A stretch of 64,000 bases of DNA from Bolinopsis microptera. Its lineage: Eukaryota > Ctenophora > Tentaculata > Lobata > Bolinopsidae. The DNA lies in the NCBI RefSeq assembly GCF_026151205.1, contig NC_087079.1:6296169-6360168 (forward strand), written 5' to 3'. Made by a program: the position numbers and the translations under genes. Below the pieces are notes generated by a model. It was not told the DNA's origin. It saw only the letters and a list, made by a program, of their open reading frames with translations, and did no database searches. Shown here in pieces: positions 34,751 to 46,700 of this stretch (within the stretch, counting starts at the first letter, position 1; each line of letters starts with the position of its first letter).

Positions 34751-37700
34751 ATGTCTTTGTACAAATTTTTTAAGGTGAGTCAATAAATTGTTTTTATTTT
34801 TGATAGCCGCTTCTTGATAGATTCTAATTCATCCCGTTTAAGATAAATACCAAACGCCACTTTTCAATTGTATGCTTTATCAATATCTAAGTGATTTGAA
34901 TAAATTGAAGCTATAGGAACATCTGACCCACGATTGAAAATTGTCAATTCATCGCTCTTTAACAAATAGTCGGAAAACTTCTAAACTTTTACCCTGATTT
35001 TTGGTTTTTAGTTTCTTGGTCGCAAATTAGATATTTTTAGAAGAAAGAAGATGTGTCAACAGTTCTTGGACAAGAAGAGGATAACTCCGACTCAGAAAAT
35101 CCTATAAACCCAAATTCGAGGTGATTAATCTGATGCAGCTTTTTGACGCGTTTGTTTCCCTTTGGGATCTATTGCTTGTATCTAAGTCTAACTCTAATAG
35201 TGACCTATCACCTTTAATTTTTTTCTCACGGCTCCTATTTCTTAACAGTGCTGATGTGGACGTAGTGGATGAGTCAAGTTTAGACCTTGGACAAGTAGAA
35301 AAAGTAACAAATGTACATGAAAACACTCCTAAACTCAACGTTTTGCATTCATCTAGAGAGTTAAGGTACACAATCGTTATTTTATTTTTTTGGGAAATTC
35401 TATTGATGTAGTTGAGACTTAACTTTTTACGTTGTCATGTAGTGTGTTTTTGACAAATTGTTGTTGAACTTGTTCGATAGTAAACTATACCTAAACTGAA
35501 ACATGCTTAATTTGCTCAGCGTATTAGACCGAAACGTGACTATAGAAGACGACAACGAGCAGCCTTCATGTAGCTCTACATCGTCAATGTGCACAACTGA
35601 TCCCGTAATTGATGTTCCCGAAGATCAACAACCAACTTTGAGGACGGAGTTGGCAGTGTCTACGATTAAACAACATACCCCAAAAGACTCGTTTATTTTC
35701 CCCAAATCGACTTCTAACAGCGGTAATCGGTCGTGCCAGCATCAGTACTTTAAAGAATTCCCCTGGCTTCATTATGATGTGAAGACTGATAGCGTTTTCT
35801 GCACTATCTGTGCAAATGCTAAGAGAACTGGATGTTTGTCTGTAAACTGGGGAAAGGTGGAGGAGGCATACACATCCCGTGGATTTCGAAACTGGAAGAA
35901 GGCACCCAAGTGCTTTCGTGATCATCAAAATTCGGTTACCCACAGGTTTGTGATATCGCAATCAAAACTCCCTGACGTAGCTGAGCAACTAGTTAAAAGT
36001 CTAACGGAGACAAGAAGCATTGAACGACACTACTTGCGGAGGATTATTACAACAGTCAGATACCTTGCGAGGCAGGGCATTCCACTATCCGGCAAGAACG
36101 GTGAAGATAACTTTAGTCAATTGCTAAAACTCCGAGCTGAAGACGACAGCATTTTAAAGGAGAGACTAAACCGAGAAGCGGACGACCGTAAGCAAGGAGG
36201 CAATAAAGTGTTCTTTAGCTACCGACACCCTACAATACAGAACGAGATTCTCGATATTATGGGGCAAGAAGTTGTCAGAACTTTACTGCGGAGTAAAATT
36301 CAAAAGTGTCGCTTCTTTTCCCTTATTTGCGATGAAGGGACAGATGTTGCAAATAACACATTTGTGACAATATGCCTGCGTACCATTGAAACTTTACCAC
36401 CTTAAAGTTTCAGAGGATTTTATGGGTTTCTATCACGTAGCAAATATCAAATCGGATTCAATCGTCGCCGTGATCAAAGACGCCTTAAAGAGGTTTGCTC
36501 TAAGGCTCAGTGATTGTCGGGGTCAAACCTACGACGGGGCCTCTAACATGCTTGGACCAAAATCTGGAGTGTCAACGAGGATTTTGAAGGAGAATCCCTT
36601 AGCTCTTGCTAATCACTGTCTGGGACACGCTTTAAACCTCGAGGTTAAAGCTGTTAATAAGAACTGTAAACCCTTGTCTTTGACAACTGACACGACAGAA
36701 GAAATTGTTAAGTTGGTAAGGTACTCTCCTAAGCGTGAAAATATGTTATCTGTAATACAAAGTGATATTATTGTCGCAGCAGATGACGAAGAAGATATTC
36801 CTGTTCAACAGAAGATCCTCGGTTTGTCATCTACCCGATGGACAGTGAGATCCCAGTGCTTCCGAAGGATACTAGAAAATTATCCAGCCCTTCAAGAGCT
36901 TTGGAAAGCATCCCTCTTTGAAGGTGGTTTAAACAGTGAGGTTAAGGCTCGGATAATTGGTGTTCAGAGTCAAATGAAGACATTTAGATACTTTTTTGGA
37001 CTGTTTCTCTGTGAAAGGTTATACCGAATGTCAGACAACGTATCAAAGTCTCTGCAAGGACGACGGCTTTCAGCACTTGAGGGAAAAGCTCGTGTTGATA
37101 ACCTTCTAACAACGCTCAAGTCCATAAGGAACGAGACATCGTTTGCTCCTTTGTGGAACAGTTGCATGACACAAGCAGCGAAGACCCCTTCAGTTGAAGA
37201 ACCACAGCTCCCTAGAAAAAGGCGACGACCTAACTACAGTACATTGGTTGTTGTGGATGGTCACACATCACTTTCGAGGGAAGAACATCCGCAGACACCG
37301 GAGGAGTTTTACAGGACTGAGCAGTTCTATCCGGCCATCGATTCGATGGTTACTGGTCTAGAGGCTAGGTTTCAAGAAAAGGCCTATAAAACATACTCTA
37401 TCCTTGAAAGTTTTCTCTTGAGCCTAGCCAATGCTCACCCAGGTGTATACCCCCCGACCCCACATGAGGCCTTACAATATCCAGAGGTGTCCCTGGAAGT
37501 TGCTGAGTATGACGCCTTCCGGACCTCGATGGAAGGGGAAGATTTAAGATGTCTTAGAGACATTCATGAAGCATGCCAAAAACACTTGGAAGATGCTAGC
37601 CTATTCCCTGGAATTTTGACTTTGCTTAAGGTGATGCTTCTACTGCCAGCTACAAGCGCAGAAGCAGAACGAACCTTTTCCCTCATGAGACGGACGAAAA

Positions 37701-37855
37701 CGTGGTTGAGATCAACGATGAACGATAAAAGGTTTAACAATCTGGCTGTGTTGAATTACCACCGTAATATCACGGACTCCCTTGACATAGAGAACATTGG
37801 CAACCAGTTTATCGCTCTTTACCCCAGCAGAGAATCACACTTTGGAAAGTTTTGA
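34751..37855 (+). pseudogene. hAT transposase (TTF-type zinc finger), intron-containing, one frameshift
   Basis: Inferred exons: 34751-34774 (MSLYKFFK), 35041-35120, 35249-35365 and 35520-37855, with matching splice phases. The last exon encodes a TTF/BED-like zinc finger (CTICANAK, CFRDHQNSVTHR) and a hAT RNase H-like core split by the all-alpha insertion. Acidic residues are visible in SLICDEGTD, GQTYDGASNM and SAEAERTFS. The C-terminal dimerisation block is LLPATSAEAERTFSLMRRTK. Around 36386-36404 the frame changes: the first frame ends at TAA 36403-36405, while the second continues into LYHLKVSEDFMGFY. A one-base indel explains this. Apart from it the frame is open over about 790 codons, so the element is young or a read error is involved. 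Related domesticated genes (ZMYM1/5/6-like) exist, but the inverted ends argue for a transposon. Confidence 0.88.
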
Positions 37856-38117
37856 TATCAGAACCGCACGAAGCTCGAGTATTATTCAGATTTCAAGGTC
37901 AGTAGTTGTTTGAAGTTTGTCTATATTATCATCATTGTGTGTATGTATAGTAAAGTGTAGTACTAATGTGTAGTTAAAAGAGATTGTGAAGTATGTACTG
38001 TCAAGCTTAAATTCGGACTACTTACATTAATTTACTTTTTCTTTTAGTTGCTGCTAACGTAAATTCGTGTCCCTCAAGTACTGGAAAATGCGTCAAAATT
38101 GTCTAATTTCCTTAAAA

Positions 38118-38380
38118 ATTTTCCGGGGGGCTTCGCCCCCCTATCCCCCCGACAAGGGGCTCCGCCCCTTGACCCCAAAGGGGGCTGCGCCCCCAGACCC
38201 CTGCTATTGAGGGGGGCTTCGCCCCCCTACCCCCCCCACAAGGGGCTCCGCCCCTTGACCCCACTGGGGGCTGCGCCCCCAGACCCCTGCTATTGAAGGG
38301 GGGCTTCGCCCCCCTACCCCCCCCACCGGGGGCTCCGCCCCTGGACCCCGCAGGGGGCTTCGCCCCCTTGCCCCCCCTGG
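38118..38380. repeat. GC-rich subterminal hairpin repeats of the hAT element
   Basis: Repeated blocks GGGGCTTCGCCCCCCT, AAGGGGCTCCGCCCCTTGAC and GGGGGCTGCGCCCCCAGACC, each a small stem-loop, form two and a half higher-order copies of about 110 bp. Such subterminal repeats often bind hAT transposases; that role is inferred. Confidence 0.85.
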
Positions 38381-38596
38381 GTTGAAGACGTGATGTAGCC
38401 CCTGTAATATAGTGCCCGTGTTTTAGTCCCGAGGTTTAATCGCTGTGTGTAAGCTGTTTGGAACGCCTGCTTGTTTGTTTGCTTGTTTGTTTATAGAACC
38501 CGTCCCCAATCTCGTATTGGAAAATGACTAAACTCAATTCTGAGTGTGAATACGGGTGGTACCTCCAAGTGTGGAACGCCTTGTGAGGGTTATTTA

Positions 38597-38754
38597 CCGA
38601 TAGTTGAAATTCGATCGTATCTAGTGCAATCGAGCACTATATACCGCAGCGGTATATACAGTAGTTTAGCGCTATATAGCGGACTTAGCGGTATTACCGC
38701 TATATAGCGGTAAACTGCGTTCGTTAGCGCTAGATATCGAATTTCTACTATCGG
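38597..38754. mobile_element. 158-bp foldback MITE
   Basis: CCGATAGTTGAAATTCGAT at the left pairs with the complement of ATCGAATTTCTACTATCGG at the right. The interior contains further palindromes built on AGCGCTATATAGCGG and CCGCTATATAGCGG. No coding capacity; target duplication not resolved. Confidence 0.8.
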
Positions 38755-38836
38755 AAAAGAACCCTTGTCAGCTGTGATCTGAGCCGTTGTACTTTGATAC
38801 ACAACAAGCTTGTATTACGACTCACATCGTGGTACG

Positions 38837-38996
38837 GATCGTTCATTACGTAAGCCAGATTTTTAGCCATTTAGACCCCGCCGTAAGCCATTTAACACTT
38901 AATTGACAATTGTGTAGGAATGACACTATACTAGAGTACGTAGCTTCAGATCACAATCCCCCCCCCCTGGTTAGCTTACGTAATATATGAACGATC
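38837..38996. mobile_element. 160-bp MITE-like inverted-repeat element
   Basis: GATCGTTCATTACGTAAGC at the left end and GCTTACGTAATATATGAACGATC at the right are inverted copies with a small internal difference. It lies 80 bases from the previous foldback element and is unrelated in sequence. Confidence 0.7.
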
Positions 38997-39190
38997 TTCT
39001 GTATTACAACCCCAGTTTCAGTATACACACACACGATCCAGTCTTTTTATCTCTGTAATCAATGTACGTCATAATCACCACTTAATGAGATAATTACCAT
39101 TCTTTACTCGAGCTAATAGCTGGGTGAGTCTAGTCTTTTTGGCTAGTTTCATAACATTAGACCGGGCTGGTATCTTCCTTTTTGATTTGG

Positions 39191-39264
39191 TTCACGTGAC
39201 TTTCTGATTTGAGTCACGTGACTTTTTGATTTGAGTCACGTGACTTTTTGATTTGAGTCACGTG
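39191..39264. promoter_or_regulatory. Four CACGTG boxes at 22-bp spacing
   Basis: CACGTG occurs at 39193, 39215, 39237 and 39259 inside a 22-bp tandem repeat. Three are extended to GAGTCACGTG, and two of these continue AC to give the palindrome GTCACGTGAC. This matches the E-box/CLEAR type bound by bHLH-Zip factors (USF, MITF/TFE). Spacing is about two helical turns. It sits 1.5 kb upstream of the first exon found for the 40.7-62.3 kb gene. Regulatory use is inference; the array may be a plain minisatellite. Confidence 0.45.
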
Positions 39265-40715
39265 GCAGTGATGGTGCATTGTGATTTACCTTGTGGTGTC
39301 CTGACACGGAACAGTTTGTTCTTTTAGATGGTTTGCGAGGGTTTTGTAGCTTTTGTTTTGTGTACTGGTAGTTAGCTTCTCATTGTATCTGTTCTAATTA
39401 TCACTTTGGTAAAATGTTATCGATCTCAGACGTCAACCCTATGTATGGCAACACTACAATGAAACATTGGAGTCCGACGTCGGGTTTAGGTCAGATTTTT
39501 GTCATTTTGAAGCCTGAGTTTGGTTACGATTTGTTCATTTTGAGGCCAGGTTTTATTCAGCTTTAGATCGGGATACACCAGGCTCCTGTGACTCAAAATA
39601 CATACCTCCTTCTCACCCCGTTAGCAATCACACGTTAGCAATCAAGCAATCACACGGTTTTATTTATTTCCACTGCTAAACTTCAGATCGCTAATATCTC
39701 GATATTCTCAGCCTCAGTATGACATCATCTTTTAAAAATGTTTTAAAAACATCAATAATTGTCGATTATAGCTAACAGTTGTGGATTGGTGATTACATCA
39801 TACTTTAAATCAATTGTCTATCATCAATTTATTGTATCCATACATTATTAACTGATTCTATAGCAGTAATTGAAGTTAATTTTTAAGTCAGATAAGGTAA
39901 TTTAAAATGATTTTAATGCAATTCCACGAAGTTGCTGTTTATTAATCATCTTACATTGCAAAACGACGATAAGCGAATCATCTTAACTGTAAATCAAAAC
40001 GCATCAGAATGTGACTTATTCCCATTTCCCGGCATATCCATAGTCTGCCAAAACAATTAACACCATGAACTCAACGATCATTATATGAGCATTTAATTTG
40101 CGGCAGCACTTTAAAAACAACCATGAAGTCAGCTAGAATAAGGGGACCCAGACAATGTTTCAGTATTCACACGGAAAATTAATTTGCAATTTGCACCGTG
40201 TTCATTGATCTATGTGATATGGCATAAGGATATGAAAAGGATGTGAAGAGGCTGTCCAGTATTAGGGTTACATCGTTTTGCAAATTTTACGTGGCATTAC
40301 TTTTATTAGTGTTAATGCAAACTATGTTTTACCGGTTTTTTGTGATCGATTCATTATGATTATCTCAAGCTTCCAAAATTCATCCTTCGTAAACATCTAT
40401 TAATCAACTTATTCATTTGATATCAGTTCTGAATGTAGTATGAATACTTGTAATTTTGCCTCAGTGCAATAGTGTTTGCTGAGAAGATTTGTAGATTTCG
40501 CAGAGGAACATGATCGAATAATTTCTATAATTAATAATGTAATAATGATAATATTTCTCTTACCTAGCCATTTAGTATGCCTAAACAAATCGGTTATTTG
40601 TTTGCTGTATTATAGTATCAATACAACTATAACATTATATAATAATAATTATATAACATTCCTCTCATCCAGCAGTCCTAGCTATATATGTCAGACAGAT
40701 ACACAGATCTCTCCA

Positions 40716-43700
40716 ATGAACGATGTGATAGGGTACAACGCTACAGCAGCCCCCTGTAAGCTAAGAGAGTACGATCTTGAGAGTAACAACGGTACATTTA
40801 CACTCTTGTCTTTTGTTTTACTGATGAGGTCACCAAATTATTAGCCACACACGAAAACGTGAGGCTGCTTTCGCTTTTAATGAGCAAATTACGTCATTAT
40901 AAAACCATAAGAACTATCCGATGACATAATGTACATTTTTACAGACGGTAATAATATGTTTAATAAGCTGGTGCCAGATGTTGGTATCATAACCTGTTTT
41001 GTCATTAGTCGTAATAGTGAGAATTAGTATTAGAGCTTGGGAGCAAATCGTTCTGTATTCTATAATATCATGACTTGCTTGAATACACTTACTTACAAGT
41101 TATTGGCGCTGCAGGGTTTACCAATAACCATTAACCATGTATACCAGACTTGATTGGGCTGGTTGTCAACTTTTCTGGTGATTTTCTGAAACCTGGTCAC
41201 GTGTTTCTGAAACCTGGTCACGTGTTTCTGAAACCTGGTCACGTGTTATAAACGGTTACTATTTCAGATGATAACTTCTCAGATAGCAGCAGCTATGTTC
41301 ACGGCTCGCACGAGGATGTCTTATGGAGTCTTGAGCAGAAGGTCCGCACAATGCAGAAATACGGCGTCGTCGCAAATGTAAGACAGCTTCTTTAGTGTGT
41401 ATTTTTGAATGTAATATGATAACTTGCAATGTTACTGTATATTCAGTTGTGCATTATTATATAGATTGGTTGACTTCATCCAATAGTGTCAATAACAGCA
41501 CATTTAATGATGCTGCTACTGATATCCCTTAAGGAAGCAATGCAGTAAACCTCATCACAAGTATATTGGAGAGTAGGGTAGACTTTAGGGTTTAGGTTAA
41601 GGTTAGGGTTAGGGTTAGGGTAACTCTTACCCTACCCAAACCTTCAAGTTGTTTACCCTTATATCTACCCTTAGTGCTCGGGCTTCTTGGACACTGCCGG
41701 AAACCAATGGATTGGATGTATAAATATAATATCTAAGCCGTGCGGGTGCAAAATATTAATTATAATTTAACACTGTAATATGTAATACAACCCTTCAGTC
41801 TGTTGAGCTTGAGGAGTTGGAGCGATCTTTGGATGAAGAGCTAAAGAAATATCACATGTTCGACGAATCAGATGCAGAGGTATGTTATATTATATACAGT
41901 TATCCGTTGAACCTGGCGAATTTACTTAATTTCTACGAGTTTTACTTTCAGTTCCATTTGTTCCGCGGAACAATATTTGACGAAAGTTGATTATCTCAAG
42001 ATCATACGGTATGATTATCTTGAAACTTTCCAGATAGTAAGATTAGCACATAGAAATTCGCCCAAATTTGCACAGATCATCTTACTATCTGGAAAGTTTC
42101 AAAAAAAAGAATCGTAAGTTCTTGATGAAATCGAAAATTATTCTAGGATATTGCCCAAAACAATCGATTTTTAAAAGTCGAAAGTTCTTCTGAGAATCAC
42201 ATGTTGTTGCGTATTTGCGTATGGCGCGGCGACTTTTTAATGTTGTAGCACACTATTTTATGCGCAAAAGCGCGCATTTATTAGCGCGCGGCGTGAGCTG
42301 AGTAGGCGCGCGCAGACGGCCGGGCGCGCGTATTAATATATTATTAAACGATGTGCGTGCGTGCATGCATACATTCGTCAAAGACTGTCATGGGTGGCCC
42401 GTGCATGGCCGCCGGCCAATCATCAATCATGATAGTATGTTATCTTCTTGTGATTAATGGCTAGGACTTACCCGTATCCGTGGCGAAAAACTATAGCACC
42501 TAGAACATGATATCATTGTCCATTCATCCATCATCTCTAAGTCTACTGCTATAATGCTACTATCCACTGAACACTAAACTACCATAAATACCATAAATCA
42601 GTTTCTCTGGTATTCTATTCCTGATCCCAAAGATTAGCATTGCTGGTAATGTGCTCATGATCAGACTGTAAGGCAAGGCACGTGAACTTTCCGTTATAAT
42701 TTAGAAAAACAACTCTTTCATTACTCTTGTCATTGACTTCTGGTCTTCCTGTTACGAGTAAGTCACTCCTCAACACGAGTGTTAAGAGCTTAGCTCATGC
42801 TAATCACTGCAAGGCACAGCTTAGCTTTTTATCTTATCGTTTGTTGTGGGAAAGGTTTTACGTCAATGGAAAATAGACTTTTAAGATTCTTGCGCAGTTA
42901 GCGCTATTAGGCTTAGAAATTAGAATCAGTCCACTTCTCGTTTGTCATTGGTGCCTCATTAGACCTAATTGTTGAAACAAATATATCATGGGCCATGAAG
43001 AGGTACAGTGGGTAGAAACAGAGAGTTGTGTGAAGATAGGTAGAGTAAGAGAGACCGTGGAAATAGAGACAAGTGGAGAGAGACTAGAGGGGTAGATGAG
43101 AGCCGGGAAGATAGGTGAGGAGAGGAGAAGAGACGAGGAGAGAAGACTTGGTGAGAGGTATTGCCGCAGCATATATTGTCACATCTAGAAATACAGCACG
43201 TATAATTTGTTTTAAATTCGTTTTCTTATTTGTCATATGTGTATATGCATCTTGTAGGGTATGTGATCACTTACAATTGCTAATAATTTGTATGCGGTTG
43301 ACTTTGAGTCCTCTATAAACTACTATCGACACTTTGGTTTTCTTTGATTAATAGAAACCTGCAGCCGGCTTGTAATTGTCTGAATTTACAGCACGAGTTT
43401 GCAAAAATGTGAACTTGTAGCTTCACGGACAACGAGTCAAAATTCTCAGTTTAGTGCGTAGCATTACTTTTAGTAAACGAATATAAATATTCTGTATAAC
43501 CCTACTTTACTATTAAGCTATTATAGGTCTTGAGCAATTCGTCCCTCGCAATTATAGTAGTGCTGTTAGACGGAAGCTAGCAATTCACAACAATGCTGGA
43601 TATAGTGGACTACTGTTAGATGAAAATATGCAGGGTTGCGCTGGAAAGCTGTCAAGTTAGAGCAATATAGCGCTAACAGCTCAAGCTTAAACTTGACTGT

Positions 43701-46700
43701 TTGCTGGGGATCAACCTTGTCTTGTTTGTTGTTTCAAGTGGGGTTTAGTAATGCTGTGTGGAGCATGCGTGGGCTTGTTTCGGGTTCCCATATGGAGGCT
43801 TGCTCTTGCATACATGCGTGGGCTTGTTTTGAGTACACATACAGAGGCTTGCATACAATGGAGAGGTTCGAGTTTGGGCCCCTAGTAGTTGCCATGAATC
43901 ATAACTACCTGGAGTGAGCTACGAACTATGTCAAGGCTATCCAACTCTACCCACGTGCATAGCTTTGAGTACCTCGGATGAACGCATTCCGGAGAACAAT
44001 ACCTTAACCATCCCTTAACCATCTGTTAATCATCTTCAATGCCGGGATTTTAATACCCTTCCACTACTGTAATCAGCTGGTAATAAGCCATTAACCATGT
44101 GGTTACTGGGAATTCTGAAGTGAAGTAAACATGAAGTAAGATTTGATGAACCGGCGCTTTTCTTCCATACCCGGAATTTGGCTGGTGGAATAAGAAGACC
44201 ACAAAGGATCTTAATCTCACTGGTTGTGTATCACGTATGGTACGTTAATTCGTATATATAGAACAATTCCACAACTTTCATTTAGCGTACTCTCGCTAAT
44301 TCTAGCAGCTTGCAAACTAGTGCACAATCTCGTTAACGTACAGTTGTGATAGTGTAGGTCTTCTTTCGACTTTGCTTTTCTTGTTTCAATTTGAGTTAAA
44401 TAAATGAGGCATGACGGGGAGTTTCACAGACCCCTCACAGATCCCTCACAGATCTCTCGGGGATCTGTTCTGACAATTGTATATTGAAGAACCCATAGAC
44501 AAGAGTTATCCTGCTTGAAACGAATACCAAAAATAGCTTGTAGTGATAAAAGGCCTCTCAACAAACTCCTGTTACTGTATAAGGTTATATTCCTCCGAGT
44601 ACTTATGTACAATTACTCTTGTTAGGCTGCTATTAAGGTGTTTTTAGGTTTCTACGCCGACATCAAGTTTGGAATCTAAGATATCCTTCCTTTGTAATTC
44701 GAATAAAAACTTGCCTAATCACTTTAACTTTTAATGCTAGACATTGTAAGAGAACGTTGTTTGTGGTGGAGAATGCTTGGATATTTTTGAGGCGTCCTAT
44801 AGAATATGAACCGGCAAACTTTAAACATTTTTCAGTAAATCTTAATTAGACGTTGTCGCTAGTAGGTAAGAACACGACTTGAAGGATGTCTTTTAATCTC
44901 CATTGTCCATGATTTTCATTAAAATAGTTTTTCTCGTTTACATCAGAGAGGAGCTTTTACTTGATTTTGATGGGAGTTTTTTTTGGAATCGATCTGCTGT
45001 GTTTTCTTTGCTAAGTCGCAACTTCTAAAATATTAACGATTACTTTTGTAGCATGACGTCCTACACCAAGATTACTTCCCCCACACACCTCGCGGAGAAC
45101 TCTTCCTACCCAAAGTTCGTGGCCAATTCTTCCTATCCAAAGTTCGTGGCCAATTCTTCCTACACAAAGTTCGTGGCCAATTCTTCCTACCCAACGTTCG
45201 CGGATGATTCTTCGTATACCCATTTCACTGATAATTCCTCCTACGTACAGCTGACTGATGATTTCCAAAGAACCACGTCTCCAATCTCATCAACTGCCTA
45301 CTCTTCAGAACCACTCGCCTTCGCTGAAGATGCTGACATAATCTACGGACTTATATTAATCGCTATATTTATTCTGGGAACGATCGGAAACACAACGAGT
45401 TTTATTTATTTCCGATCAAAGAAAAAGGATATCGCAAACACCACCTACATGCTCATAACAATAAACGACATCATCGTCAGTATAACCGCACTTCCAGCTG
45501 CACTTTGTTTTCTTGCCGGACGAGATCCGGGCTTGATATTCGGGGATAAAACGGGGATTGTAATCTGGTTTTTCTTGTGGGAAGGCTCGGTTAGACTGAG
45601 CATCTTTCTGGTGATATGTCTGTGCATCACCAGAACTGTTGCCATGTTGAGACCTTTCTACTTTCAAAAGATCCGATACCTAGTCGCAGCTGTCATGGTA
45701 TATTTACTGTTCCAGTTGATTCAGCTCATAGTGATAGTCCTGATTGGAGACTCAATAGTGATACGTTTCGATCATCTCTACGCAAGGCCTGTAGCAAGGC
45801 TAACGGACCTGGACATCATAACCAACACAGCCCTCTTCTACGCTGTTAACACCCACATCAACGACATCACCCCTGTACTCGTGGTTGGAACCTGCTGCAT
45901 CATCTCCATAGTGAAACTGAGACATCAAAGAGGACAACAGCAGTACGAACGACAGAAGTCAAGAAGCAGAGCTACCAGCACAATCCTGATGTTCTCTCTA
46001 GTATACGGAATCTGTAACATTCCCTTCAGTCTGGAGAACACCCTAAGAACCCACGCTCTCCTGACCGGCAGCTGGGATATCTACTACAACCTGTACAAGT
46101 ACGACACCCTCCTCTACCTCTACTACAACAACATCACTCATACCCACCTCCGCGCTGCTAACTCCGCTGCTAACCCCGTCTTGTACTACTGGAGGATGCC
46201 ACGACTCCGAGACCATACAGTCACGTGGGTTAGAGACCACACTGTGTCCGTGGTGGGGAGGGTGTTTAGGAGGCTGAGTGGAGGGGAGGAGGAGAATGGG
46301 TTCGTGCACCGCCCCCAGACTGGTAGGACCACGCCGGGAGTGTTGGAAGCTAACTTGTGAAACAGAACTTGGTCCGGAGTCAGGCGACACTTGATATATT
46401 GGGAGGTATTATTATAGCATGTTGTTTCAGCTTTGTTATTTACAAGTAGTTCAATAACTAGCTCTTAATCACACGGTCAGATTTTCCCTTTTTAGGTGCC
46501 GAAGATAGTGCACGCCAAAGGCAGGGTTATCCTTGGGGGTGCGCCTAAATGCTAAAATCCATCAGAACCAATTGCAGCGATGGCCACTGGCCAGTAGTCA
46601 TCGATCACGTTTACCCTAACCGCCGATTAAACTGACCGATTAGGGTTCTTTTCGGCTCATAAGGTCATCACTCCCTTTCCCCGGAGAGGACTTTCTTTCT

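Larger units (their letters stand above)
34154..38404 (+). mobile_element. hAT element carrying a ZMYM-type transposase
   Basis: Left end CATGGGCTACATCAC (34154) and right end GTGATGTAGCCCCTG (ending 38404) are inverted repeats with one mismatch. CAGGGG-type ends are usual for hAT transposons. Next to each end is G/C-homopolymeric DNA that can pair (GGGGGGGCAGG at the left, repeats of GGGGCTTCGCCCC at the right). The interior is the spliced transposase gene. The eight bases outside the ends (GTATAATA and TAATATAG) do not match, so the usual 8-bp target duplication is not visible and the exact ends remain provisional. Confidence 0.8.

Noticed and set aside
36386-36404. Programmed ribosomal frameshift in the hAT transposase
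   Set aside because: No recognised slippery heptamer or stop-adjacent signal; a simple indel is the more economical explanation.
34146-38412. 8-bp target duplication for the larger hAT element
   Set aside because: Flanks GTATAATA and TAATATAG share only a few positions, so I do not claim a duplication.
40476-40715. Upstream extension of the scaffold gene's first exon to 40476
   Set aside because: The stretch is AT-rich and hydrophobic without conserved character and contains a good acceptor (CATCCAG) at 40672; it is more likely intron or leader.
43636-43917. 93-codon plus-strand frame
   Set aside because: Contains an imperfect 55-bp tandem repeat and no domain or splice support.
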